DNA of 64,000 nt from an uncultured Dehalococcoidia bacterium (lineage in GTDB: Bacteria; Chloroflexota; Dehalococcoidia; Lucifugimonadales; UBA3495), in NCBI GenBank assembly GCA_951812625.1, contig CATOSP010000002.1:1094880-1158879 (forward strand), in the 5' to 3' direction. This document shows, piece after piece, positions 52,663 to 62,700 of the stretch. Numbering within the stretch: position 1 is the stretch's first letter; every line of letters begins with the position of its first letter. The notes below the pieces were generated by a model that searched no databases, was not told the DNA's origin, and was given only the letters and a program-made list of their open reading frames with translations. The translations under genes and the position numbers were made by a program.

Positions 52663-53326
52663 CGGGAAACTAGGGTGCCATCCACGGTCGATGAGACCTC
52701 CAGTCTCATGTTAAGCGACCTCAGTAGTTGGGTCGGCACTGCCCCAAGGCCGCTGGGTCGTGGGAAAGGGCGAAAACAGGTTTCTTACATCCAGGAGCAT
52801 CATCTCAGTGGTTCGCTGGTGCATGACCGCCAGGCAATTCTAGAGAGGTTGAGAAGCTTAATTTGACACGCGCTTCTGTCCTCGCTGTCAGCCCAACACG
52901 GAATCCGTCAATGGGTGGTGCTCTCCGCTACCCATGGGCAAGTGTTCTGGCGAGATTTATAACGCAACCACCAATTCCAAGACGGTACTGTCTACCGTCA
53001 AGTCAGGCCCACCAGTTCATAGCTAAGACCTACGGGAACTCGAACTCCACACGTGCGGTCACTGTTCCTTGTACTGAGTTCCGTTGCCAGGGTGGGGTTA
53101 TACGTGCTTCAGGAAGTACGTACTACCGAGCGAAGCAGGCCCCTATATTTGACGGCCTGGGCACACCTTTCTACTTCACTGACAACTAAGTCGACACTTG
53201 CCTTCAGGCTAAGTTAGACCAGCACAATCAATTGACGGGGTATAGGAAGAAGGTCTAGGATGCCGCTGTCGCTAAGCCTTACTTGAAGCTCGCATGCCGT
53301 CGAAATGTCCAGTTAGGAGTGTAGCG
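52663..53326. other. Degenerate intergenic region
   Basis: About 660 bp. A short frame ending VSYIQEHHLSGSLVHDRQAI and LERLRSLI (to 52866) has protein-like composition and may be the tail of a lost gene. Nothing else recognisable. Confidence 0.4.
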
Positions 53327-54628
53327 ATGTCTTTAGCCACAACGCTGCAACTATTGTCCCTTACGGCTTTGGCGCTGGCACTGTCAGTGCTGCTGACGGC
53401 CTGCGGGTCCAACCAGCTGGAAGAACTGCGAGATTCGGAACTTCCCATCCGTGAGCAAGCTGGAGGGGCCACAGTTGAGCCCTCGCCGGAATCCGTGCCC
53501 ACCGCGGCGAGCGCGGGAAACGGGGGCACCCCCGGGCCCGCCCAGCGGGGCGTTGTTCCCGGCACATCGACCGTTGCGGCACCCACAGCAAGTGTGTCCA
53601 TCCCTCCCCCAGCCACATTAGCAAAGGGACTGGCGGGCTTGTTGCGGCTCATTTCGATGCCATCCGACGGGGGATACTGGCATTCCGTGTATTTGAACGA
53701 TTACAAGCGCATGCGAGAGGCACATGGCATTCAGGCCCCGGAGAAGGATGCTACCGGCGCGGACCTGGAGGAGTACCGCAGCAGAGTATTCGAAGAAACT
53801 GGGGCCAGCGGGCCGTGGCTCAGCGGATATTACCCCCAGGCGACGGTACGGGATGACAAGGAATTCCTGCGTTTTGACATTGGCAACGTAGATGGCAGCA
53901 TCTGGGCCGAGGACCTGCCTCGGACATATGAGGTTTTGACTGGCCGATTCGACCCGGACGCCGCCGGCAGGTTGCTCTCCGCCTGTGCCGTGTGCCCGGA
54001 GCCTGAGATACTGGAACACGGCGGAATTAAATTCTACAGTTGGGGAGAAGGATTAGAGTTGTACCTTGAAAGGAGGCTGCAGCCGCCGGCATTTGACGCA
54101 CAGGGCAGGGGAGGCGGGATCGCGGTCTTGGACTCCCTTGTCCTCAGGACCGTAGAGCCGGAGGGAATGAGGCATCTGATCGACACACACCTCGACAATC
54201 GGGATTCCCTGGCGGACGACCCCGACCTGGCGCTGGCGGCGGGGGCGCTAGAGGGCCTCGGGGTCTATTCGGGATCGCTCTTTGGAGATGTGGCGGAGCT
54301 TGGAATGGCCTCACCAGAGGAATCCAGAGGGCGGGACGAATACATCCTACTTGGGACGGGCGTCGGGCACGATGAGGATGGCTCTTACACGGTATTGGTC
54401 TTTGTCTATGAAAACGAAGATGTCGCCGAGCGCAATGTTGGGGTCTTTAGGAAGATTCTGGCCGAAGGGCGCTCGCTGATTACAAACGAGCCTTGGAACG
54501 AAGTGTTTTCAAAGACTGAAGTCTGGAATGACAAAAGAGCGCTGATCGCCAAGTTGCGTACCGAGCACCGCCGAATTTATCTTTCCATGGTAATTAACAG
54601 GGATTCCCTAATACTGTGGGACAAATAG
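53327..54628 (+). CDS. Hypothetical lipoprotein
   Basis: 433 residues. Signal peptide with lipobox SVLLTACG, then a ~70-residue Pro/Ala/Thr-rich linker, then a globular domain of ~330 residues that I do not recognise (e.g. LLRLISMPSDGGYWHSVYLN, RFDIGNVDGSIWAEDLPRTY, GTGVGHDEDGSYTVLVFVYE). Anchored on the outer face of the membrane. The ATG at 53327 is preceded by TTAGGAG. Stands alone. Confidence 0.75.
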   Translation: MSLATTLQLLSLTALALALSVLLTACGSNQLEELRDSELPIREQAGGATVEPSPESVPTAASAGNGGTPGPAQRGVVPGTSTVAAPTASVSIPPPATLAKGLAGLLRLISMPSDGGYWHSVYLNDYKRMREAHGIQAPEKDATGADLEEYRSRVFEETGASGPWLSGYYPQATVRDDKEFLRFDIGNVDGSIWAEDLPRTYEVLTGRFDPDAAGRLLSACAVCPEPEILEHGGIKFYSWGEGLELYLERRLQPPAFDAQGRGGGIAVLDSLVLRTVEPEGMRHLIDTHLDNRDSLADDPDLALAAGALEGLGVYSGSLFGDVAELGMASPEESRGRDEYILLGTGVGHDEDGSYTVLVFVYENEDVAERNVGVFRKILAEGRSLITNEPWNEVFSKTEVWNDKRALIAKLRTEHRRIYLSMVINRDSLILWDK

Positions 54629-54671
54629 CTGAGTTCCAAGTACGTAGATGGCCTTGAATTAGCCAGGCTAC

Positions 54672-55433
54672 TCAGATGGGCTTGAGGCTGGGACTACCGA
54701 GATTGCCGATCACCTCCCCGATCCCTATACAGAAACCTCCCAGCGAAAAGTTCGCAAATCGGTACGCCTTGGCCCCCAGAGGTGGACCAAGGTAAGATCG
54801 CTTCCAGTTCGCATCGGCTCCGGCATCGACCAGCATTGCCACGATCGCCGTCTGATCGTCCGGTTCAATATCATCCAGTACAGTGACCGCCGCGTTAAGC
54901 AAACTTCCGTGATAAGCGGTTTCCGCATTCACATCCGCACCCGCGATTACGAGCACTTCCACCATCTCAGGTTGGCCCGAATATATGGCCTGGACCAGCG
55001 GCGTGTTGCCTTCAATGTCCTCATAATGTACATTCGATCCCGAGGCGACGAGCAATTCCACAATTCTGATCTGCTCCTCCCAATCGCTTTCATCGGCACG
55101 GCTGGAACGCATCCCCGTGGCGAGTGATAAGGGACTACCCCATTCCGGGTGCTCTAAGTTCACATCTGCGCCGGACTCAATGGAACGTCGTGCCTCTTCG
55201 ATATCCCGGTGCCAGATCGCGTCAAATAGACCAGGCTGTGGGGGAGGGTCGCCAGGGCCTATAGCGTTGCCGGTCTTGTCTTCGTCGGGACTGACCGATC
55301 CAGGGGGAGGGTCGCCGGGGTCCGTGGCCCTGTCGGTATCGTCTCCGCCCGAGCAAGCGGCTAGGGCATTGACAATTAGCAACGTTCCCATCAGGATAAT
55401 GAGCCAATGCAGTTTTGAAGCCGAAAAGCTCAT
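54672..55433 (-). CDS. Ankyrin-repeat lipoprotein
   Basis: 253 residues. Signal peptide with lipobox IVNALAACSGG, a Pro/Gly/Asp linker containing two similar segments (GDPPPGSVSPDEDKTGNAIG, PGDPPPQPG), then four ankyrin-type repeats: LFDAIWHRDIEEARRSIESG, IVELLVASGSNVHYEDIEGN, LVQAIYSGQPEMVEVLVIAG, and AIVAMLVDAGADANWK. AAGGAGG sits before the ATG at 55433. A protein-interaction role outside the membrane is likely. Confidence 0.8.
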   Translation of the reverse strand: MSFSASKLHWLIILMGTLLIVNALAACSGGDDTDRATDPGDPPPGSVSPDEDKTGNAIGPGDPPPQPGLFDAIWHRDIEEARRSIESGADVNLEHPEWGSPLSLATGMRSSRADESDWEEQIRIVELLVASGSNVHYEDIEGNTPLVQAIYSGQPEMVEVLVIAGADVNAETAYHGSLLNAAVTVLDDIEPDDQTAIVAMLVDAGADANWKRSYLGPPLGAKAYRFANFSLGGFCIGIGEVIGNLGSPSLKPI

Positions 55434-55619
55434 TTGCTGCCTCCTTTTTACGATGTGGTTCTTCAAGCCGATTGTATAGGAATTCTCTGAAAGGGTGGGA
55501 TTGGTCCGGGTTGTGCATTGTGGAGCCGCGTAAGATGCGAGAACTGCTGTCCGGCGCTTGTCGGTCGGCGCTCGACCCCTTGGGTTTCGCCCTTGACTGG
55601 GCTATTGGAGGCTTTGTTG

Positions 55620-55850
55620 GGCCCTGAGACCGGCATTGTACCGCAGCAATTGCGCACCACCCAGCCAGTTGACCCTCCGCCGTCAGCAGGTTGCCCAGCC
55701 CGAACAGCAGCGCCAGCCGCTCCGTGTTCTTCGCCAGTCCCCGGTAGCGAACTTTGCCGTAATTGAACAGCCGCTTCAACTTCAGGAATCGTCACCCGCC
55801 ATTCCACCTCCAGCCCCAGGTGTCCCGCGTCAAGCATTTTTGCCGATCTG
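55620..55850 (-). pseudogene. IS5-family transposase C-terminal remnant
   Basis: The minus strand encodes LKRLFNYGKVRYRGLAKNTE and RLALLFGLGNLLTAEGQLA, the typical end of IS5/IS1182-like transposases. No catalytic motifs remain and a frame break precedes it. Confidence 0.7.
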
Positions 55851-55857
55851 GCGTCAA

Positions 55858-56634
55858 TTAGTTTTGCCGGTTCACCTCCTCAGTCTGACCGCGTTGCCGG
55901 GCCGCGCCGGTCCGGTAGCTTGGGACATCGAACTCCATAATTGTGGAATCATGCACCACCCGGTCGATGGCCGCAGCAGTGGCCATGGGGTTGGCGAAGA
56001 TGCGCTCCCACTCTGAGAAGACGAGGTTGGAAGTGATGCCCAGGGACCTCCGCTCGTAGCGTTCAGCGATGAGGGTGAAGAGGACTTCCGACTCTTCATC
56101 TCCCTGGGGCAGGTAGCCGAGGTCATCCAGGAGCAGGAAGTCGAAGTTGTCCAGCTTCCGCAGCCGCCGGGGCAGGTCCAGGTTCCGCCTGGCAGCCAGC
56201 GGCTCCTGCACCAGCCGGTAGGCCGGCACAAAGAGTACCGACCTGCCCGATTCCACGAGCCTGTGGCCCAGGGCGCACAGGGCATGGGTCTTGCCGGTGC
56301 CGGGAAGTCCAAAGGCAAGCACGTTCATGCCCTGGTCCACGAAGCTGCCCTGAGCCAGTTGGTCCAGCTGTTGCCTGAGCGCCAGGGGCATCTGGTGGTG
56401 CTCGAAGGTCTCCCAGGTCTTGCCCGAGGGGAGCTTGGACTCCTTGCGCAGCCGGTTGATGCGCCTGTGCTTACGGTCTTCGGCCTCCTGTTCCAGGACC
56501 TCCAGGAATGTGGACAGGGCATCGCCGTGGCCGGCGGCGGTGAAGCGGGCCACCGACTGGGCGCCCATGGTGGGCAGCTTGAACTGGTAGCAAAGCTCGC
56601 CGATGCGTTCCTGCATGACGCTGGTGTCAGTCAT
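55858..56634 (-). CDS. istB: IS21 helper ATPase IstB
   Basis: 258 residues, AAA+ transposition helper. GLPGTGKTHALCALGHRLVE is Walker A, FDFLLLDDLGYLPQGDEESE Walker B, and SLGITSNLVFSEWERIFANP the family-typical sensor region. Starts with ATG overlapping the istA stop. Frame intact, but the partner is truncated. Confidence 0.9.
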   Translation of the reverse strand: MTDTSVMQERIGELCYQFKLPTMGAQSVARFTAAGHGDALSTFLEVLEQEAEDRKHRRINRLRKESKLPSGKTWETFEHHQMPLALRQQLDQLAQGSFVDQGMNVLAFGLPGTGKTHALCALGHRLVESGRSVLFVPAYRLVQEPLAARRNLDLPRRLRKLDNFDFLLLDDLGYLPQGDEESEVLFTLIAERYERRSLGITSNLVFSEWERIFANPMATAAAIDRVVHDSTIMEFDVPSYRTGAARQRGQTEEVNRQN

Positions 56635-57203
56635 CGGCACACCCCCGCCGCGAGGCTGAGCGTGAGCAGGCTGTCGTAGACTTTCAGGTCGGGCTTTGCT
56701 GTCAGGGTGAGGGCCGGAGCCTCGGGCGGCCTGGGCTCCGCCAGGTCCCGCACCGCTGCGTAGTCGAAGGGCTCGCCGGCCTCCAGCAGTAGGGACAGGG
56801 CGCTGTCGACGGTGGCTTCCATGGTGGTCGCCGCCAGGTGCAGTATGCGCACGTACTCCACGTCGGCCCGCTCCCCGCGCCACTGCCGGAGGGCGTCGTA
56901 GGCCTGCCGGAAGTGCAGGGTGGGGAACAGCTGTTCCCGGAAGCGGTAGAGGGCAAAGGCCCCGGGCTTGCGCACCAGGGAGCCGATGACGTGCCGGTAG
57001 TTGACGCTGGCTTCCCGCTCGCCGTGGACTCGCTCCATGCGTTCCACAAGCACATCCTTGTAGTAGACTTCCACCCGGTCGGCGTACAACCGGAGCTGCA
57101 CCTCCTTGCCGATGAGGCGGGAGGGGACGGTGTAGGTCCGGCCGGCTGCCTGGATGGTGCTCCACTTGCGGACCCTGGCCCGGTAGTTGACGTATTCCGG
57201 CAA
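56631..57203 (-). pseudogene. istA: IS21 transposase IstA, C-terminal fragment
   Basis: About 190 residues of the Mu-transposase-like C-terminal beta-barrel and tail (RKWSTIQAAGRTYTVPSRLI, RLYADRVEVYYKDVLVERME). The HTH and DDE core (about 300 residues) are lost at 57203, so the element is inactive. Confidence 0.85.
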
Positions 57204-57647
57204 GAGTGTCTATTCGATTGCGATGGGGTGCTGGCTTCCGCGGCGTTCTCGGGGCACTCCACTCCCGCCCCCGTTGCACACCACGGTGTGGGTTCTGCGC
57301 AACACCAGTACGTTATCGAGGATCTCTTCATACGATCCTCCCTTTTCCGCCGCCTTCTACCTGCCCTCCTTTACGGCCGGGTGTTTGTGGTTTCCCGCGA
57401 ACGTGGCCCGGGTCATGATACCGCCCGGACCAACCTCGGTTCACGCCCATGTACCGAGCCTTTCCACCAACTAGAGTGTGGTAGATGGCTGTGCTACGAA
57501 CATCGGCATGTTGCCTTTCTGCCGGCAACGCTGATAAGGTTCGTTTGCACCCATTGGGTTAGATTTATTCGTACTGATTCCGCAGGATTTGAACGAACCT
57601 TACCAACTCTAACGAGTAGTGTAGGATACTGTCGTTGAGGTGCTGAT
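57204..57647. other. Intergenic region upstream of the sensor kinase
   Basis: About 440 bp. A short minus-strand frame (ILDNVLVLRRTHTVVCNGGG...) may be a gene remnant next to the broken istA. No promoter or repeat identified with confidence. Confidence 0.35.
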
Positions 57648-58919
57648 TTGGAGACAACTTCACGCAACTCTGCCGCTGCATATATTCCCACGAGACTCAG
57701 GTGGGCTGGTGCGGATTACCTGCACACCGGTCTGAGAATTTCGTTGTGGATCCGGTGGTTCGTTGTAATTGCCTGGTCGGCACAGCTTCACCAACAGAAC
57801 AGATTTACCGACCCTTTCACAGAACCTGCAGCTGTGGCCCACATACTGTTCCCCGTTCTGTTGTTGGCGGTGAACACATATGCCCTGTACCGCATCGAGA
57901 CGAGGCGGATGATCACGTGGCGTTGGGTGTTTGCCCTCAGCGCGATGGACGTAGTGATGCTCACTGGTAGCCTGACAATTGCAGCCGGGTCCGGCTATAA
58001 CTTTTTCGTCTTGTACTACGCCGCCGTTGCGATGTTCGCCGCAGTATGTACGTCCTTCACAGTTGCCTTCGCCGGGGCAACGGTTGTAGCGGCCGTACAT
58101 TTGGCGTTGAGCCTGTCAGCCCATCCGGGGGACGGCTTCGAGCTCCTGGAGGAGACCTCCCTCCTCGCCACGGAGATTTTCGCTATGTACGGAGTCGTCG
58201 TGGCGATCAGCCTAGTTTCTGGATTTGAGCGGGTTAGGTCGAGACTCGACCGGACCCGAAGAAGAGCGGCGGTAGAGCGGGAATCGGAGCTTCAGCAGGA
58301 GCGGATCGACCTCTCTCAGACCATCCACGACACCATAGCCCAGTCGGCGTACCTGATTGGACTGGGCTTGGAGACTGCGATCGAACTGGCCGACACCCGG
58401 AAGGACGAGAGCCGCGGCGAGCTCATCGCCAAACTGCAGGCCACACTTGGCCTGTCCAAGTCGACCATGTGGGAATTGAGGCACCCCATCGACGTCGGGA
58501 GCATATTCGAGGGACGGGAACTGGGGCGGGTGTTGAGTTCCCATGCCTCGACGTTCACCACCATCACATCTATCCGAACGGAATTGATCCAGTCAGGCAC
58601 TGAACCCCGCCTTCCCACAGGGACCCGGCGCCTCCTCTTCTCCATAGCTCACAACGCAATGACCAACGCATTTCGGCACTCGGGTGCAGGCCAAATCACC
58701 ATAGCGCTGCTCTTCGAGCAGGACTCTATTCGGATGTCCGTTTCGGACGACGGGATCGGGCTTCCCGAGGACTATGCAGACCATGGCCATGGTTTCAGCA
58801 ACATGAATATGGACGCGGAACGCATGGGCGGCAGGCTGGAGGCGGGTCCGGGGGAGTCCGGGCGAGGCACGACAATAACCTGCGTGATTCCATACGCCGC
58901 AGGCCGAGGAGGCGCGTAA
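57648..58919 (+). CDS. NarL-type sensor histidine kinase
   Basis: 423 residues with a TTG start. Residues ~30-200 contain about six membrane segments (ISLWIRWFVVIAWSAQ, AVAHILFPVLLLAVNTYALY, WVFALSAMDVVMLTGSLTIA, FVLYYAAVAMFAAVCTSFTV...). A coiled linker follows, then the HisKA_3-type dimerisation helix RIDLSQTIHDTIAQSAYLIG with the phospho-acceptor His. The HATPase domain has AHNAMTNAFRHSGAGQITIA (N box) and VSDDGIGLPEDYADHGHGFS (G1). Ends one base before its response regulator, so they form a pair. Signal unknown. Confidence 0.9.
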   Translation: METTSRNSAAAYIPTRLRWAGADYLHTGLRISLWIRWFVVIAWSAQLHQQNRFTDPFTEPAAVAHILFPVLLLAVNTYALYRIETRRMITWRWVFALSAMDVVMLTGSLTIAAGSGYNFFVLYYAAVAMFAAVCTSFTVAFAGATVVAAVHLALSLSAHPGDGFELLEETSLLATEIFAMYGVVVAISLVSGFERVRSRLDRTRRRAAVERESELQQERIDLSQTIHDTIAQSAYLIGLGLETAIELADTRKDESRGELIAKLQATLGLSKSTMWELRHPIDVGSIFEGRELGRVLSSHASTFTTITSIRTELIQSGTEPRLPTGTRRLLFSIAHNAMTNAFRHSGAGQITIALLFEQDSIRMSVSDDGIGLPEDYADHGHGFSNMNMDAERMGGRLEAGPGESGRGTTITCVIPYAAGRGGA

Positions 58920-58920
58920 G

Positions 58921-59595
58921 TTGTCATCCACCGCACTAACGAAGATCATGCTAGTGGACGACCATGAGATCATGCGGGACGGCCTCCGGGAAGTGCTGGA
59001 ACGTTCGGGAGATTTCGAGGTCGTGGGTGAGGCCGGGGACGGCGCCACTGCGGTCAGAGTCGCCCAGAGCATCAAGCCGGAAGTGATCATCATGGATGTG
59101 ATGATGCCGTTCAAGGACGGTATCGAGGCGTGCCGCGAGATTGCGGATATGTTGCCAGAGACCAAGGTGGTCATCCTGACCGCCTCATCAGAAGAGGATG
59201 CGGTCGTGGAATCGTTCGCTGCGGGAGCGACTGGATACCTCCAGAAGTACTCCGGGAAAGAGCAATTGCTGCAGACTGTCCGAGAAGTAGCGAAGGGGCA
59301 ATATCGCATACCGAGTGATGTGGTAAGGCGCGCGTTTGCTGGCATACGGAACGCGTCGGAGCAGGTCAGCGCTTCAAGGACCAGCACATTGACCAGCCGG
59401 GAATTGCAGATACTGACGCTGTTCAGCCAGGGTCTGACATACGCAGAAATCGCCGATGTCAGGGGCAACCAATGGGTGACTATCAGGAACGCGGTGTACG
59501 GTATCCAGAACAAACTGGGGATCCAGCGGAAGCAGGGACTGGTGGTCTGGGCGGTGCGCAACGGCCTGTTGGATGATTGGCAAATAGTGAGTTGA
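58921..59595 (+). CDS. LuxR/NarL-family response regulator
   Basis: 224 residues. The receiver domain has acidic pair MLVDDHEIM, phospho-acceptor Asp in VIIMDVMMPFKDG, Thr in VVILTASSEE and Lys in YLQKYSGKE. The C-terminal HTH (TSRELQILTLFSQGLTYAEI, then WVTIRNAVYGIQNKLG) is a somewhat divergent LuxR domain. TTG start immediately after the kinase stop. Confidence 0.88.
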   Translation: MSSTALTKIMLVDDHEIMRDGLREVLERSGDFEVVGEAGDGATAVRVAQSIKPEVIIMDVMMPFKDGIEACREIADMLPETKVVILTASSEEDAVVESFAAGATGYLQKYSGKEQLLQTVREVAKGQYRIPSDVVRRAFAGIRNASEQVSASRTSTLTSRELQILTLFSQGLTYAEIADVRGNQWVTIRNAVYGIQNKLGIQRKQGLVVWAVRNGLLDDWQIVS

Positions 59596-59722
59596 TGTTT
59601 GGCACCACACCGAGGAACTCAAGGAACTAAGGGACTGAACCTTCAGCTGGCAGGCAGCCTGCCCAACAGCACCTTGTCTCGTAAACGTTGGTCCCTGCAT
59701 TCCCGCTCCGAGGAGGAGATCC

Positions 59723-62700
59723 ATGACCTGTGTCAATGGCCGGCCTCGTGCATCGAACAGGCTATTGATACCGGCCGTGAGTGTCCTGGTCCTTCTGGCC
59801 ATAGTTTCATGCAGTAATTCCGCGGATAGTCCGGTGCCGTCCCCCACACCGCCGTCGGTCCTTTTCGCCACGCCGCCTGCCGCCACATCTACAGGTACTG
59901 ACGACCGGCCTGGTTCCAACATCGTAATCCGGCTCAACCAGACCCCAACTTCCTACCCCACATCAACCCCCTATCCGACCGCCACGCCGTACCCCACGGC
60001 GACGCCTTACTCTGTAAGCGTGAGCGCAGCCGGGTCAGCGCCTGGACCTGAGACATCGACAGCATCGGAGTCAACACCCGCTCAAGCTACCGGTTCGACC
60101 AGCCGGTTTACCATTCCGAAAAAGAGCGAGTTGAAACATCCCAAGGCGGGAACGGCGCTGAACGTCTTGATCGCCAAGGTTGAGGCAGGAGAAATCTCCG
60201 CAGAGGAGGCTGCGAAGGAAGCCCCGCTGCACCGGGGAGAGTCGGTAGGTGTGACCATTTACCTGTCAGGGAACGTAGATGGGGTGGTCGCTTTCCTGGA
60301 AGGGAACGGGGCTACCAACCTATCCGCGGGTGAGGACTATATCGAGGCATTCGTTCCTGTCCTCCTGCTGGGTCAGGCCTCCGAGCAGCCGGGGGTGATT
60401 CGGGTCAGTCAGATTCAGCCCCCGGTTGAGCCCCAGGGAACCTCGCAAGTTACCGGCAATGGCCCTGCGGTACACGGTTCCACATCCTGGAACCAGGCAG
60501 GGTACACCGGGCAGGGCATCAAGGTAGGGGTTATCGACGGTGGGTTCACCGGTCTTCAGGTGCTGATGGGCACCGAAGTTCCAGCAACGGTCCATGCTAG
60601 ATGTTACCAATGGCCGGGCCAACATTGGCCAGACCTGACCCACTGTGAAGGGAGTACCCATGGCACAAAAGTTGCAGAATCAGTCCTGGACATCGCACCA
60701 GGAGCAACGCTGTACATATCGGACCCACGAACCAAGGGAGACCTGAAAGACACGGTTGAGTGGATGATTTCGGAGGGAGTATCGGTAATCAACCATTCCA
60801 TGTACTGGCCATTCGACGGATCCGGGGACGGAACTTCCCCCTTATCCATCAGTCCGCTGAACACAATAGACATGGCGGTGGACGGCGGCATCGTCTGGAT
60901 CAATGCAGCGGGGAACCATGCCCAAAGGACCTGGTTCCAGCGGGGACCCTTTTCCTACAGCACTGAGAATGTGGATGGCGAAGATGTACGGTTTATCAAT
61001 TTCGACGGGACTGAATTCGAGAATCCTTCTCACCCCTTCGGTTTGGTCCAGCTACGATGGGATGATAGTTGGGGTGGCTCGACTCGCGATTTGGACCTGC
61101 TTCTGCTCAACCAGGACAGTGGTCAGGTCGATCTGCACAGCATCGATCCTCAGTCGGGGGGCGAAGGGCACAACCCATACGAATCGGTCAATACGGGTGC
61201 CAGTAGGAAGATACTCATATCCCACCGAAGCGGCAGCGAGCCGGGATGGATCCAGTTGGTGGTTGGACGCGGCAATATGACGTTTAATACGCCGGAAACG
61301 GGCAGCATCCTCAACCCGGCGGAAAGCGCCAACCCGGGCATGCTGGCGGTGGGTGCCGCCCCTTGGAGCAACGTGAATTCAATTGAGAATTTCAGCAGCC
61401 GGGGTCCCACGCCCGACGGCCGGGTCAAACCCGGTGTCGTCGGGGCGGATTGTGGCCAGACGGCGACGGGCAGTCGTTTCTGCGGCACCAGCCAGGCTTC
61501 CCCGCATGTAGCCGGCATGGCTGCCCTCGTCCGCCAGCGCTTTCCCAACTACACTCCAGTGCAGGTCGTCTCTTATCTGAAGGACAATGCACAGCAGCGG
61601 ATAAACACCCCCGACCCCAACAACACATGGGGCCACGGCCTCATGGTGCTCCCACCGATCTCATCGCAGCCAGTGGGTCCTCCGGCCATCGAATCTATGA
61701 CGCCCGGCACGAACTCCCTGACCGTGATGTGGGGCGCCCCGTCTGCCACCGGAGGCACCGCGATCATCGATTACGACCTGCGCCACATCCGCAGCGACTC
61801 TCCCAGCAAGGCGGACGGCAACTGGGTGGTGGAGACGCGGATATGGACCGGTTCGGGCGCCCTGAATCACACGCTGACCGGGCTGGCCAGCGGTACACAG
61901 TACGACGTGCAGGTGCGGGCGGTCAATTCTGCCCGAAAGGGGCCTTGGTCGGCTGCCGTCACAGGCACAACCACGGGCTCGGTGGGTCTGCCGGGAGCGC
62001 CCACATTTGTGTCGGCGACCCCAGGCAAGGGTTCTCTGTCAGTGGCATGGAATCCACCGGTCCGAGATGGAGGATCGGCCATAACCTTTTACGACCTGCG
62101 CCACATCCGCAACGACTCCCCCAGCAAGGCCGACGTTGACTGGAGCGCGCCAACCCGCGTCCAGGTTGCATTTTCGGGTGTGCTGAGGTATTCACTAACC
62201 GGGCTGTCGGGAGGGACCCGTTACGACGTGCAGGTAAGGGCGGTGAACTCCGCCGGGGAAGGTCCGTGGTCAGCGACGGCATCCGGTACTCCGCTGGTTC
62301 AGGCAGCCTGCGAAGACAACAACATCGTGCCGAACGCATCCTCCAACCGAGAACTGGTTTCGGACTGCGAGGCTCTTCTGGCTGCAAGGGACGCCTTGAG
62401 GGGAGACGGCAGCCTGAACTGGTCTGGGGACACTCCCATGACCAACTGGCAGGGCGTCCGGCTCAGTGCACCTCCGAATCGCGTCGTGGAATTGCGTATA
62501 CAGGGCCTGCTTCAGGGGCAGATATCACCGGAGTTGGGCAAACTGAGCAGCCTGAGGCTGCTGGACCTCAGCTACAACCAGCTTGATGGCACAATACCCG
62601 CTGCACTGGGCAACCTGCCCGATCTGAGATACCTGGACCTCAAGGGGAACCAGTTGGCCGGCACCATGCCGACCGAATTGGGCAATCTCTCATCTCTTGA